Below are positions 35,255 to 44,714 of a stretch of 64,000 nt of DNA, one piece after another. Below the pieces are notes generated by a model. The model searched no databases and was not told the DNA's origin. It was given only the letters and a program-made list of their open reading frames with translations. The DNA is from Dolichospermum sp. UHCC 0259 (lineage in GTDB: Bacteria > Cyanobacteriota > Cyanobacteriia > Cyanobacteriales > Nostocaceae), in NCBI RefSeq assembly GCF_009711935.1, contig NZ_VIKX01000216.1, positions 1 through 64,000 of the forward strand. The letters run 5' to 3'. Position numbers and translations under genes: made by a program. Each line of letters starts with the position of its first letter. Within the stretch, counting starts at the first letter, position 1.

Positions 35255-35656
35255 ATGAATTATATTCTCACCGAAAATGAAATTACATCTTTAGGTGCAT
35301 CATTAAGAGCTATTGCACCAAACATACTCAAACAAAGCCCACAAAAAGGTACAATTAGAGTCTGGTTTCAAGGAGGAGAACCTTATTTTGATCTCTTTTT
35401 TGAATTAAATAATCATGAAATAACTTGGTTTCAATTTACATTAAGAGGAAAGTCTTTATCCTGGTCTATCAATCAACCTCTCTTGAAAACTGGTATTACC
35501 AATGAATTAAGTATTGATGATGTGAGTTTTTATGCAGCTAGTAAAACCTTGAAAAATGATCATGATTCAGATGAAGAATTTATTAATTTAGTAAAATCAA
35601 TTCTCCAAACTAGACCAGAGGAAGAAATTTTTGTCAAAGCCCTAGCGTTATTTTAA
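35255..35656 (+). CDS. Conserved hypothetical protein
   Basis: A soluble protein of 133 residues with no family I can name. It has an aromatic-rich beta region (GTIRVWFQGGEPYFDLFFELNNHEITWFQFTLRGKSLSW, residues about 33-72) followed by helices and an acidic segment (NDHDSDEEFINLVKSIL). No signal peptide or catalytic motif is seen. The start codon lies 7 bases after the end of an STRR array, so there is almost no room for an independent promoter; it may depend on transcription from recF or from the repeat DNA. The frame is well formed and codon use is like that of its neighbours. Confidence 0.6.
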   Translation: MNYILTENEITSLGASLRAIAPNILKQSPQKGTIRVWFQGGEPYFDLFFELNNHEITWFQFTLRGKSLSWSINQPLLKTGITNELSIDDVSFYAASKTLKNDHDSDEEFINLVKSILQTRPEEEIFVKALALF

Positions 35657-35699
35657 AGTTTATTCATAAGACCAATGACCACTGACTAATAACTAATGA

Positions 35700-36158
35700 C
35701 TAATAAAATTTTTCTAATCTTTTAAATATGTGTAGAATAATTACAGTTAAAATCGCACCCATTAATCCTAATTGCCATAAACCACACCCAGCAGCAATTC
35801 CCAAAGCAGCAGCTACCCAAATCGCAGCGGCAGAAGTCAAACCATGAACTTCCGGTGATTTTGATGTTTGGGAAGATTCACGTAAAATTTCCCCAGCCCC
35901 CAAAAACCCGACTCCAGCCGCAATACCTTGAACTACACGACTAAGAGAATCAGCACTAAATTCTGTACCACCCGTTTGGATAGTGATAAGGGTAAACACG
36001 GCTGAACCCAAACTTACTAACATATGGGTTCTTAAACCAGCCGGTTTATTTTTTAGTTGTCGTTCTAAGCCAATTATAGCTCCAATAAACAAGGCGAAAC
36101 ACAGACGTAGCCCGGTGTTTAACCAATCATTGCTGGCAATATAGTAAGGGTTTATCAA
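35700..36158 (-). CDS. MgtC/SapB-family membrane protein
   Basis: A protein of 152 residues with about four transmembrane helices and the MgtC signature LFIGAIIGLERQLKNKPAGLRTHMLVSLGSAVFTL (residues about 20-60), RVVQGIAAGVGFLGAG and VHGLTSAAAIWVAAALGIA. The C-terminal ACT-like domain of virulence MgtC is missing, as in most environmental relatives. The biochemical role is not settled; members are linked to Mg2+ or membrane-potential homeostasis. The frame opens with TTG (36158) because upstream codons close and the next Met lies inside the signature, so TTG is the probable true start. Confidence 0.82.
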   Translation of the reverse strand: MINPYYIASNDWLNTGLRLCFALFIGAIIGLERQLKNKPAGLRTHMLVSLGSAVFTLITIQTGGTEFSADSLSRVVQGIAAGVGFLGAGEILRESSQTSKSPEVHGLTSAAAIWVAAALGIAAGCGLWQLGLMGAILTVIILHIFKRLEKFY

Positions 36159-36514
36159 GTTATTTTGGTGGTAAGTAGTTTGACGGGGAATTTAGGAAAT
36201 TAGTTATAAAGTTGAGTTTATTGTCCATGCTAATTGGTAATATAGTAACAAAAACTATGTCATAAATATTATTTAATAATCAGGTCAGAATAAATACCGT
36301 AGTAATCCAATTTTACAAAAAAAAAGGAACAGGGAACAGGGAACAGAAATTGTCCTGTTCTTTAAAACAAAAGTTACTGAGTTTAAAGCTAAGTCACAAG
36401 AAAGATGTTTTTAAAAGATGTATAGCCCGAAAAAACAGTGTCATTATTTCAACCTCATATTTCTAAACATGAGTTTTTACCGTTCTCCGTTCCCTCTGAA
36501 ATCTCATAAATTGT
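36159..36514. other. Divergent intergenic region with GGGAACA repeats
   Basis: AT-rich DNA holding three GGGAACA units (36326-36348) whose ends pair with CTGTTC at 36354-36359, giving a possible hairpin. The promoters of mgtC-like and ppsA-like genes should be here; no convincing elements were recognised. Confidence 0.45.
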
Positions 36515-38848
36515 GTGGATAAACTCTATTGGCTTGACCAAATTAAACTACAAGACCGCGCCAATGTTGGCGTTCAGGCGTTTTATTTAAGCAAAATTAA
36601 ACAACAGGGCTATCCTGTTTTACCGGGTTTTGTGGTAGAAGCGGATGTTTTACGGCAATTCCTAGAAACTCTCAACAGTTCAGAGTCGTTAATTGCTGAT
36701 TTACCCTATTCTTCTCTACATTTAGATGTACATAATTGGCGACAACTGCAACAGGTGGCCGGGCGCTTACGTCAGGAAATTATCTCAGCGACTGTGCCAC
36801 CTCACTGGGTGCGGACAATTTTTCAAGCTGCGAGACAATGGCAAAGAAGCAGTTTAATTTTGCGTCCCAGTTTGGCAATATCAAATAACCAAGAAATGAA
36901 CAATGTGTCTGGGTTATTAGAACCAGTATTTTGTCCTTGTGAAGAAGAAGAAATCGGTGAAGCTTTAAAGCAGCTTTGGAGTCAGTTATTCCGGGCGAGA
37001 AGTTTATTATATTGGCACAGTGCGGGGATTAGTTTGCCCAGCATTAATTTAGGGGTGTTAGTGCAACCAGTTGACAATGCGATCGCATCTGGTGTAATCA
37101 ATACTAAATCATTGGCATGGGATATTGAAGCTACTTGGGGTTTAGGACTGGCAATTACCAACGGTGAAGTATTACCAGATGTTTATTACATAGAACCAAA
37201 AACTGGCGTAGTCATAGAAAGACAATTGGGTAATAAAATGTTGGCTTATCGTCTTAATCATAGCAATGCTTTTACAGATGAACAACTACAACCAACATTA
37301 AATACTGATTTTTTATTAGCCTATATTTTAGAAGAATCTCAGCAGCAAGAATATGCTTTACCAGAAGAATTTTTGCAAGAATTAATTACTGTAGGCAATC
37401 AAATAGTCAATGAATTAGGTGCAACTTTAACTATGAAATGGACAGTTGCCAAAGAATCTTTAGCCACAAAACTCTATATTACAGAAGTCACTGTTCCCCA
37501 ATCTGTAAATAAGAGTGTGCAATTTATTCAAGGCGTTGGGGCAGCCAGAGGGAGAATTATTGCTAATGCTCATATTTTTAATTCATCACAAAAAACAATC
37601 CAAGTTCCTAAGGGCGTAATTCTCATCGCACCAATGATTACTCCTGATTGTTTACCCTTACTACAAGGAGTTGCGGGAATTATTACAGAACAAGGGGGAT
37701 TAACCAGTCATGGGGCGATTTTAGCCAGAGAGTTGGGTATTCCTGCGGTGGTGAGTGCCACTGGTGCAACAACTATTTTACAAGCAGGTGAAAAATTATT
37801 AATAGATGGTGATAAGGGAGAAGTATATCGTTTCACAGGCGATGAGGAAAATTTTCCTAGTCAGGAGATAGAAGGATTAATTAAAGAGGAAAAAGTTGTC
37901 AATTATCAGCCAACCAATTTACCAATAATTGCGACTAAGTTACTCGTAAATCTGAGTCAAGGACGGTTAATTAAACAAGTAAAAAGTTTGCCTGTGGATG
38001 GGGTAGGATTATTACGTTCAGAATTAATGATGTTAAATATTCTGGAGAAAAAACATCCTCAAGAATGGTTAAAAGCTGGAAAAGAAGCGGAATTATTGGA
38101 ATTATTATCTAAGCAAATTATGCAGTTTGCTCGCGCTTTTTCACCCAACCCGATTTTTTATCGGTCTTTAGATTGGCTACCTCATGATTTACCATCATTA
38201 AGTACAGATCCCCCATTATCAAAGTCATCAATTATCAGTAATCGAGGTATTTTCAGCTATATACAAAATCCGGCTGTTTTTGAATTAGAATTGCAAGCTT
38301 TAGCAATAGTTCAAGCATCTGGCTATAAAAATATTAATTTGCTATTACCTTTTGTCCGCAGTGTTGAAGAATTTGTATTTTGTCGTCATCAGGTTGAGCA
38401 AGCTGGGCTAATGCAAATATCCCAATTTCAATTATGGATGATGGCAGAAGTTCCTAGTGTATTATTTCTATTACCTGAATATATTAAAGCTGGTGTGATG
38501 GGTATTTCCATTGGCACAAATGATTTAACACAATTATTGTTAGGAATAGATCGAGAACAGGGCAAACCAGGAATAGGTTCTAAATATCTTAATGAAAGTA
38601 ATCCAGCAGTGATGGGTGCAATATCTCAATTAATTAAAATGTCTCAAGCTGGGGGCATTCCCTGTTCTATTTGTGGTCAAGCTCCGGTGCTTTATCCCGA
38701 AATGATTGATAAATTAATAGAATGGGGGATTAGTTCTATTTCTGTAGAACCGGAAGCGGTGGAAAGGACTTATCAAGCGATCGCTCGTGCTGAACAAAGA
38801 TTAATTTTAGCAGCAGCACGGCGACAACTTCACGACTCAAAAAATTAA
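36515..38848 (+). CDS. PEP synthase-like protein with divergent nucleotide-binding half
   Basis: A protein of 777 residues in the PpsA/PPDK layout: N-terminal PEP/pyruvate ATP-grasp region (about 1-330), a swivelling phosphohistidine domain (ITEQGGLTSHGAILARELGIPAVV, about 385-410, His in SHGA) and the C-terminal PEP-binding barrel (MAEVPSVLFLLPE, SIGTNDLTQLLLGIDREQG, CSICGQAP). The barrel looks complete. The nucleotide half has changed conserved places: VRSSAT became LRPSLA, the DIEWA motif became TMKWTV and the QARPE motif became TEVTVP. Activity as a true PEP synthase is therefore doubtful. The start is GTG at 36515. The end overlaps the convergent baeRF-like gene by 4 bp. Confidence 0.75.
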   Translation: MDKLYWLDQIKLQDRANVGVQAFYLSKIKQQGYPVLPGFVVEADVLRQFLETLNSSESLIADLPYSSLHLDVHNWRQLQQVAGRLRQEIISATVPPHWVRTIFQAARQWQRSSLILRPSLAISNNQEMNNVSGLLEPVFCPCEEEEIGEALKQLWSQLFRARSLLYWHSAGISLPSINLGVLVQPVDNAIASGVINTKSLAWDIEATWGLGLAITNGEVLPDVYYIEPKTGVVIERQLGNKMLAYRLNHSNAFTDEQLQPTLNTDFLLAYILEESQQQEYALPEEFLQELITVGNQIVNELGATLTMKWTVAKESLATKLYITEVTVPQSVNKSVQFIQGVGAARGRIIANAHIFNSSQKTIQVPKGVILIAPMITPDCLPLLQGVAGIITEQGGLTSHGAILARELGIPAVVSATGATTILQAGEKLLIDGDKGEVYRFTGDEENFPSQEIEGLIKEEKVVNYQPTNLPIIATKLLVNLSQGRLIKQVKSLPVDGVGLLRSELMMLNILEKKHPQEWLKAGKEAELLELLSKQIMQFARAFSPNPIFYRSLDWLPHDLPSLSTDPPLSKSSIISNRGIFSYIQNPAVFELELQALAIVQASGYKNINLLLPFVRSVEEFVFCRHQVEQAGLMQISQFQLWMMAEVPSVLFLLPEYIKAGVMGISIGTNDLTQLLLGIDREQGKPGIGSKYLNESNPAVMGAISQLIKMSQAGGIPCSICGQAPVLYPEMIDKLIEWGISSISVEPEAVERTYQAIARAEQRLILAAARRQLHDSKN

Positions 38849-40020
38849 TATCGGCAAATAGCCGCCACTTTGACTCCACCAGGCATTGCTTCTGGCTCCA
38901 GACTGTATACTTTACCACCATTTAACATGGTGTGAATCACGGCAAAATCTAACATATCTTCATCCTCTGGTGCCGGTTCTGGATGTAACTCAACCGTAGC
39001 AGTTGGTAAATCAAATTTACCCCATATATATTCTTTTTCAGGCACAAATAAAGTATCAACTCTTTGATAATATGCAGCGGGAACAATTGTTTTGATATCA
39101 TTGGCAATTTTGTTACTTTCTTCCCCAGCTAGTTGCAGATAAACAGCCATTAGATCCTCATATTCCTGTTGAAATAAAGGGGCGACAATTTCCCAAGCTG
39201 CCTGATTTAATTCTGGGGTTTTGAGAAGTTCTACATTGCCAGTAATACCTGTTTCTACTAAATATTGATAAGTATTAGCCTGTCGGTAAATTGGTAATAA
39301 ATACTCCACACCCGCCAATATTAAAGGTGCTTTTTCACTGCGTAATTTTTCATGCAATGCACTATCAACAGCATAACAAAATTGTAAAATATCTTCTTCA
39401 TGTTTGTCCCGATCTGGACTACCTTGTCCATGCACAGAACCAGGCTGTTGAGCGGCAGAAGTTGCACCTCTAGCTATACCAACTCTATGCTGTACACCTT
39501 TTTGAAATTCATCTTCTAGAAGAGTTTCAGCCAAATTATGAGGCATATTTTCTACTTCTACCTCATTAAGTTGGTAACGCGTTCCTGAGTAAAACTGAAC
39601 ATTCTTTTGACTTAAAGCCAAAATGTAGAACTGTCCATCATTATTAATCAAATTTAGTAAGGGTTTAATGTGAAAATTCTTGCCCACAACCACTAATTGG
39701 GGAAAGGAAATAGGTAAACAATAGTAACGAAATAGATTTGGGGAAATAAAAATTACTAATCCCTGATTTTGAATTTCCCAAAAATCAGTATTGTCTAATT
39801 CTATTGCAGGTTCGAGCAAATTTACAGTCTCAGCATGGCGTAACCCTATGTCATCTAAGCGATTTTCAGCTTCTCGAATTAAATTTTTAAACCGAATTGG
39901 ATTTTGTCGCGTTTCTCCACCTAGTTTTTCCATAGGTAGATATAGAGAAACGCATGGATACTGAGGATTTTGGACTAGATTTTTGAGTTCATCAGGAGAA
40001 AATATAGCCATAGATTTCAT
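38845..40020 (-). CDS. baeRF-type (bacterial release-factor-like) protein
   Basis: A soluble protein of 391 residues resembling the bacterial archaeo-eukaryotic release-factor family: VSLYLPMEKLGGETRQNPIRFKNLIREAENRL near residue 24, GLVIFISPN, FYILALSQKNVQFYSGTRY and HGQGSPDRDKHEEDILQFCYAVDSAL. The family has a peptidyl-tRNA-hydrolase-like fold and is thought to act on ribosomes or stress responses; direct activity has not been shown for most members. The LYLPM opening and internal loop are typical. The C-terminal ends overlap with the ppsA-like gene by 4 bp. Start ATG 40020 is preferred; ATG 40011 is possible. Confidence 0.7.
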   Translation of the reverse strand: MKSMAIFSPDELKNLVQNPQYPCVSLYLPMEKLGGETRQNPIRFKNLIREAENRLDDIGLRHAETVNLLEPAIELDNTDFWEIQNQGLVIFISPNLFRYYCLPISFPQLVVVGKNFHIKPLLNLINNDGQFYILALSQKNVQFYSGTRYQLNEVEVENMPHNLAETLLEDEFQKGVQHRVGIARGATSAAQQPGSVHGQGSPDRDKHEEDILQFCYAVDSALHEKLRSEKAPLILAGVEYLLPIYRQANTYQYLVETGITGNVELLKTPELNQAAWEIVAPLFQQEYEDLMAVYLQLAGEESNKIANDIKTIVPAAYYQRVDTLFVPEKEYIWGKFDLPTATVELHPEPAPEDEDMLDFAVIHTMLNGGKVYSLEPEAMPGGVKVAAICRY

Positions 40021-40137
40021 CCCCGTTGAGGATAATGATTGAATCTAGATTCAATTCAACTCTTGATGTGGAAATTCTGCATCTTTCTTTTGACAAGAAA
40101 TTAACAGCTTTCTATTCCTTTTTATAGATAGAATAAA

Positions 40138-40172
40138 AAACTTTGCGCCTTTGCGCCTTGGCGTGAGACTTG
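40138..40172. repeat. Dispersed TTTGCGCCTTTGCGCCTTGG repeat
   Basis: A short repeat (ACTTTGCGCCTTTGCGCCTT followed by GGCGTGAGA) of a type common in cyanobacterial genomes, in the gap between the baeRF-like and aroK genes. Confidence 0.5.
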
Positions 40173-40224
40173 TTTATCTCTTCCTTAAGCAACGCCATTT
40201 TTAATTCCCCCGTCCCTAAAAAAA

Positions 40225-40761
40225 TTATTGCTGTTTGAGAATACTGGGAATTGTGGCTAGGATGCGTGTGGCAATGTCTTCTGGTGTTTCGGTCGCGTTA
40301 ATAGTAATATGTAAATCAGCTTGGGAGTACATTGGTTGACGTTGTTCCAAAAGCGATCGCAATTTACTTTCCATATCAGCATCTTGTAACAGTGGTCTAG
40401 TATCGTCTGTTGCCAATCGCTGTAAGATTATTTCTATTGGTGCATCTAACCAAATTATCAAACCATGATGGAGGTAACTCCAATTCTGTTGCTGCATGAC
40501 AATACCCCCACCAGTAGCCACAACCAATTTAGTATAGGCACAAACTTGAGCTAAGACATCACCCTCCAATTTACGAAACTCTGCTTCACCATGTTCAGCA
40601 AATATTTCGTTGATAGATTTACCTGCGGCTTTAACTATCACTTCGTCTGTATCTACAAATCTATAACCAATTTCCTGCGCGATTAATTTTCCTACGGTTG
40701 TTTTACCAACTCCCATCATGCCAATTAAGTAGAGGTTAACTCCTTTTAATATATCAATCAC
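40225..40761 (-). CDS. aroK: Shikimate kinase
   Basis: A protein of 178 residues, the usual size. Walker A GMMGVGKTTVGK (about 14-25), shikimate-binding FVDTDEVIVKAAGKSI (D37 and D39), R62, the ATGGGIVM motif and the adenine lid residues LATDDTRPLL are all present. It phosphorylates shikimate at the 3-hydroxyl in the aromatic amino acid pathway, in the cytoplasm. It follows the LapA-like gene on the same strand with a 46-bp gap, so the two may be co-transcribed although their functions are unrelated. Confidence 0.93.
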   Translation of the reverse strand: MIDILKGVNLYLIGMMGVGKTTVGKLIAQEIGYRFVDTDEVIVKAAGKSINEIFAEHGEAEFRKLEGDVLAQVCAYTKLVVATGGGIVMQQQNWSYLHHGLIIWLDAPIEIILQRLATDDTRPLLQDADMESKLRSLLEQRQPMYSQADLHITINATETPEDIATRILATIPSILKQQ

Positions 40762-40807
40762 AATTATTTTTCTCCTATCAAATTATTATTTATTATTTAA
40801 GCTTAAA

Positions 40808-41443
40808 TTAGCGTTTTTGTGGTTTATTTTCTTCATCATCCTCAAAATCATCATCTTCAAAAAAATCCCAGTCATCATCATCCGTTGCTGGATTTTTTTC
40901 TGATTCTTGATAAGGGGGGATAATAACCCGATAATCAGCATCATAAACTGATTCAGTCTTACCTACAGCAGTATTTTTCGGTGATTGAGAACTATAGGAA
41001 TAAACAGAACTAGCGCGAGAATTAGAACTTTGTGGATTGGTAGAAGTTTGTTGTTCTGGTTGTGAATCTTCTCCATCATCCCAATCATCTTGATCTCGAT
41101 TTGTGTCCCAATCGTCAAAGTCATCATCAGCTTGATTAACTGGGGGTGACGGACTTTTAGGAGGTGGGGGATTTTGTCTGACACGGGATGAAGTCGGAAT
41201 TGATCTAGGGATAGGTTGTTGTGCTTGTAAATTTAAATCAGTTGCAAATTTTAATAATTTAGTAATTATTAAAGATGTGAAAATACCAGCAGCTATGCTC
41301 AATAAAATCCACAATGCTAATGGTAATGCTTGACTTCGCATTCCCAAAAACATTAATGGAAGTGAGGGCGACAAATTTTGAACTAATAATATTATTAGTC
41401 CCAGCATTGCCGTCACCAAGATAATTAAGCGAATTACAGCCAT
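40808..41443 (-). CDS. LapA-like two-helix membrane protein with acidic tail
   Basis: Two transmembrane helices near the N-terminus (about 5-25 and 40-62), followed by a proline/serine-rich linker and a very acidic tail (DDDFDDWDTNRDQDDWDDGE and FFEDDDFEDDEE). The helical hairpin with a cytoplasmic extension resembles LapA-domain proteins. The tail of more than 120 residues is low-complexity and probably disordered. The function is unknown; cyanobacterial relatives are conserved at the N-terminus. The gene is upstream of aroK on the same strand, 46 bp apart. Confidence 0.65.
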   Translation of the reverse strand: MAVIRLIILVTAMLGLIILLVQNLSPSLPLMFLGMRSQALPLALWILLSIAAGIFTSLIITKLLKFATDLNLQAQQPIPRSIPTSSRVRQNPPPPKSPSPPVNQADDDFDDWDTNRDQDDWDDGEDSQPEQQTSTNPQSSNSRASSVYSYSSQSPKNTAVGKTESVYDADYRVIIPPYQESEKNPATDDDDWDFFEDDDFEDDEENKPQKR

Positions 41444-41664
41444 AACGAATTTAAAATTACAGCAAGATTTGAGAATACACCAGAAGAAAACAGATGAAAA
41501 TAGCTATTGCCACCAACGAACAAAATAGAATTAAAAATTAAAAATTTAGTCTTTCCATTTTTAATGATTAATTTTTGATTGCTATATAGCGGTATGCACT
41601 TGAATGAGATACAGAATCTACAGTAAAAGCCTTATGGCAAGAGATTCTTACCTCCTGACTCCTG

Positions 41665-42285
41665 CTATAGATGACCTTGCCAGCGCTGAATCGGTATACA
41701 GTCAATATCTAGTTGATCTAGGGCGCGGGCAACAACAAAATCAACTAAATCCTCAATGCTTTGGGGGTTGTGATACCAAGCAGGAATCGCGGGGACAATC
41801 CTCACACCAGTTTCAGCTAAGGTTGTTAAGTTTCGCAGGTGAATTAAGCTAAAAGGGGTTTCTCTGGGGACAATTACCAGTTTACGTCCTTCTTTAATTT
41901 GCACATCTGCGGCTCGTTCTAGTAAATCCGAACTGAGTCCCCCAGCGAGTTTGGCAACTGTACTCATACTACAAGGCATAATGATCATCCCCAAAGTTCG
42001 GAAAGAACCGCTGGCAATACCAGCACCAACATCACTCCAAGGATGACAACGGAGTTTACCTTGTTCGGGAACTCCAGCTTGTTCTCGCCAAAATTGCTCT
42101 TGTTTATCTGGTTCTGCTGGCATTCGAGTTTCCTGTTCTGCTTGCCAAACCATGTAAGTTGATTTAGAGGCTACCAGTTCAATCTGATATTCTGCTGCTA
42201 AAAGAAATTTGAGGGCGCGAACAGCGTAAATCAGACCGGATGCACCTGTTACGCCCAGGATTAAAGGTTTTGTGTTATTGGTCAT
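41665..42285 (-). CDS. ubiX: UbiX-type flavin prenyltransferase
   Basis: A protein of 206 residues with LGVTGASGLIYAVRAL at the N-terminus, the conserved IIMPCSMSTVAKLAGGLSSDLLERAADVQ middle, and LVIVPRETPFSLIHLRNLTTLAETGV toward the end: the full set of UbiX motifs. The enzyme joins a dimethylallyl group to FMN to make the prenylated flavin cofactor for UbiD-type decarboxylases. No ubiD is adjacent. It sits downstream of the RNase R-like gene on the same strand with an 80-bp STRR gap (GGTCATTAGTTATT units), so co-transcription is possible. Confidence 0.9.
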   Translation of the reverse strand: MTNNTKPLILGVTGASGLIYAVRALKFLLAAEYQIELVASKSTYMVWQAEQETRMPAEPDKQEQFWREQAGVPEQGKLRCHPWSDVGAGIASGSFRTLGMIIMPCSMSTVAKLAGGLSSDLLERAADVQIKEGRKLVIVPRETPFSLIHLRNLTTLAETGVRIVPAIPAWYHNPQSIEDLVDFVVARALDQLDIDCIPIQRWQGHL

Positions 42286-42360
42286 TAGTTATTGGTCAGT
42301 GGTCATTAGTTATTGGTCAGTGGTTATTGGTTATTGATTCACAGCAAAGAACAACTGACA
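42276..42360. repeat. STRR: GGTCATT / AGTTATT / GGTCAGT heptamers
   Basis: About ten heptamer units lie in the gap between ubiX and the RNase R-like gene. The first ones overlap the ubiX start region. Confidence 0.8.
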
Positions 42361-42365
42361 ACTGA

Positions 42366-44714
42366 CTATTCCTCATCATAGGTTTCTTGATCAAAAGAGT
42401 CGGTTTTATTGGGTGAATAAATGTCTCCTGTATCTTCATTGTTACCATTTGCGCCCATACTTTTGGGTAAACCATCAGCGCCAACGGTGACAAGATCAAT
42501 TTGTTGACGGTAGTAATCAACACTTTTGACTTGTACCATGCAGCTATCGCCTAACCGATAGGAAGCTCGATTTTTTCGCCCAAATAAAGCTTGTTGTCTG
42601 GCTCGATATTCGTACCAATCGTCTTTGAGGGAACTGACGTGAACCAGTCCTTCTACCCGTAAAGTATTGGTGAGATTGGTTTCTGTGGGCGATTCTACTG
42701 GGACTTCAATTTCGACAAAGAAGCCGTAGGATTGAACTCCGGTAATTACGCCGGGAAAGACTTCGCCAATGCGTTGTTTCATTAAGGAAGCTTTTTGGAG
42801 TCCGGCTAAATCGGCTTCAGCTTCTTGGACTTCTTTTTCCCGGTCGTTAATTTGGACAATGACTCTGGTTAAGTCACTTTGGATTTCTTGGTGGAGTTCT
42901 GGGGGGAGAACGTTCCAATTAATTTCTTCGTGACAATTGGAATGGCGCAGGTTAATTCGGTCTTTGACGCGGGTATTCCGGCGATCGCGCCCATGCTCTA
43001 TTAAGTTATGATATACCCGTTGTAAGAGAATATCTGGATAACGACGTAAGGGGGCAGTGATGTGGACATATTGCGATAAAGCAAGTCCAAAGTGAGAACC
43101 TTTGGTAATGCTATATAAAGAAGGCTTGAGGGTGTCTTGTAATAAATAGGTGAGAACTTGTTCCGATGGGGAATCGGCAAAAGCACCGGTCAAGTGTTGA
43201 TAATCTAGGGGTTGGATTTCCAATTCTGGATCTAGTCCCAATTCCACACCTAAATTAACAGCTAGTTTGAGCATTTCCTGGACATCTTCGGGATCAGGTG
43301 TGCCTTGAACTCGCCATAAACTAGGAATCCCCAAGGCACTGAGGTGATCTGCCATGAGTTGATTTACTAATATTACCAACTCTGTAATTAGCGATCGCCC
43401 AGGTAAGTCATTCAGCACCACAGATCCCATTGATCCCTCATCATAATAGGGGTTATGACTAGGTGGGAGATTTAACTGTAAACTACCGCGCTGCAAGCGT
43501 ACCTGTTTAATAGCCGTAGCTAAAGTCTGCAAATCTGGTAATTTCTCCTGGACTGCGGCTGCCACTTTGCTACTTTCACCGGCAAGGATTTTTTCTGTCT
43601 CTGCTTGACTGACAGCTACATCTACATTAATCACACTCGGTTGAATTTCCCACTCCTCCACTGCTCCCGATTCAGGGTTAATGGTGATGATAAAGGAAAG
43701 AGCCAAGCGATCGCTTCCAGGGACTAAAGAACACCGTTCCGTTACCGCTGCTGGTAACATCGGCAATAACAATTCTCCCAGATAAACTGACTTACCACGC
43801 TTGAGCGCTTCCCTGTCCAAAGCTTCATCCGCTTGAATATAGTGGGAAACATCCGTAATGTGAAAAATTAATCGCCAATTGTCAGCGCTAATTTTTTCCA
43901 CACTAAAGGCATTTTCTACCACAGACTCATCACCGTTGACACTCTTAATCGTGAAGGTAAAAACATCACGTAAATCCAGGCGATTTTTCAGATCAGCCTT
44001 CAGGAGTCTCTTGGGTAATTTCGCCGCTGCTTCGAGGATAGGATCGGGAAAAGTTCGGGATAAATCATGTTTACAAGTTACCAAATCTATATCCGCTGCC
44101 GCTTCAGCATCACTACCCAGAATTTGTACCACTCGACCCAATGGGGGGTACTGTGCCAACGGATAGCGGAGGATTTCTACATGAGCTAAATGGTCAATAG
44201 CTTCCTCCAACTTCATGTTGTTGAGTTGTAGTTTCAGTTCAAACAGCAATCTATCATCCAAAGGAACAGCCCGAAACCCTTCCTCCACCTGCTTAATTCT
44301 GGCGAGTAAAGTATGATTAGACCGTTCCATAATCAACTTCACCTCACCTTCAGGCGATCGCCGGCGGCTACCTTCCTTGAGGACTCTCACCAAAACGCGA
44401 TCGCCATTCCAGGCATTACTCAAATGACTTTCGCGGATGTAAATATCCTCCGAGCCTTCGCTATCTTGAATCGCAAAACAAAAGCCCTTACTAGAACAAC
44501 GTAGTTTCGCCTCAATTAAGCCCTCTTCCGTAACGCGGCGATATTTCCCCCGTTCCTTCACCAAAAGCCCAATTTTTTCCAACACATCCAAAGTAATTTG
44601 GAGTTTTTCTAGACTTTCTTCATCCTCACAACCCAATTTCTTTTCTAGGACTTTACGAGCCACCAATTTATCATCTGTAAAATTGGCAAGAAGTGTAGCG
44701 ATTGAAAATTCCAT
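42366..44714 (-). CDS. RNase II/R-family protein lacking the catalytic acidic cluster (Zam-like)
   Basis: A protein of 782 residues with cold-shock-like N-terminal domains, an RNB domain (about 240-560) and a C-terminal S1 domain (VFPGVITGVQSYGFFVEI, about 660-745). The family's metal-binding aspartates normally read IDPxDAxDxDDA. Here residues 255-270 read TIKSVNGDESVVENAF, so the four acidic positions are not conserved. The RNA-channel parts remain (HITDVSHYI, TAPLRRYPDILLQR). RNA binding is thus likely but hydrolysis doubtful. Cyanobacteria have an RNase II-like protein called Zam, linked to acetazolamide resistance, and this may be its relative. The 816-bp upstream gap contains no gene I can support. 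Confidence 0.8.
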   Translation of the reverse strand: MEFSIATLLANFTDDKLVARKVLEKKLGCEDEESLEKLQITLDVLEKIGLLVKERGKYRRVTEEGLIEAKLRCSSKGFCFAIQDSEGSEDIYIRESHLSNAWNGDRVLVRVLKEGSRRRSPEGEVKLIMERSNHTLLARIKQVEEGFRAVPLDDRLLFELKLQLNNMKLEEAIDHLAHVEILRYPLAQYPPLGRVVQILGSDAEAAADIDLVTCKHDLSRTFPDPILEAAAKLPKRLLKADLKNRLDLRDVFTFTIKSVNGDESVVENAFSVEKISADNWRLIFHITDVSHYIQADEALDREALKRGKSVYLGELLLPMLPAAVTERCSLVPGSDRLALSFIITINPESGAVEEWEIQPSVINVDVAVSQAETEKILAGESSKVAAAVQEKLPDLQTLATAIKQVRLQRGSLQLNLPPSHNPYYDEGSMGSVVLNDLPGRSLITELVILVNQLMADHLSALGIPSLWRVQGTPDPEDVQEMLKLAVNLGVELGLDPELEIQPLDYQHLTGAFADSPSEQVLTYLLQDTLKPSLYSITKGSHFGLALSQYVHITAPLRRYPDILLQRVYHNLIEHGRDRRNTRVKDRINLRHSNCHEEINWNVLPPELHQEIQSDLTRVIVQINDREKEVQEAEADLAGLQKASLMKQRIGEVFPGVITGVQSYGFFVEIEVPVESPTETNLTNTLRVEGLVHVSSLKDDWYEYRARQQALFGRKNRASYRLGDSCMVQVKSVDYYRQQIDLVTVGADGLPKSMGANGNNEDTGDIYSPNKTDSFDQETYDEE

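Noticed and set aside
38845-40020. Chemotaxis or stress protein assignments for the baeRF-like gene
   Set aside because: No chemotaxis domain is visible. The LYLPM...NPIRFKN pattern fits the release-factor-like family better.
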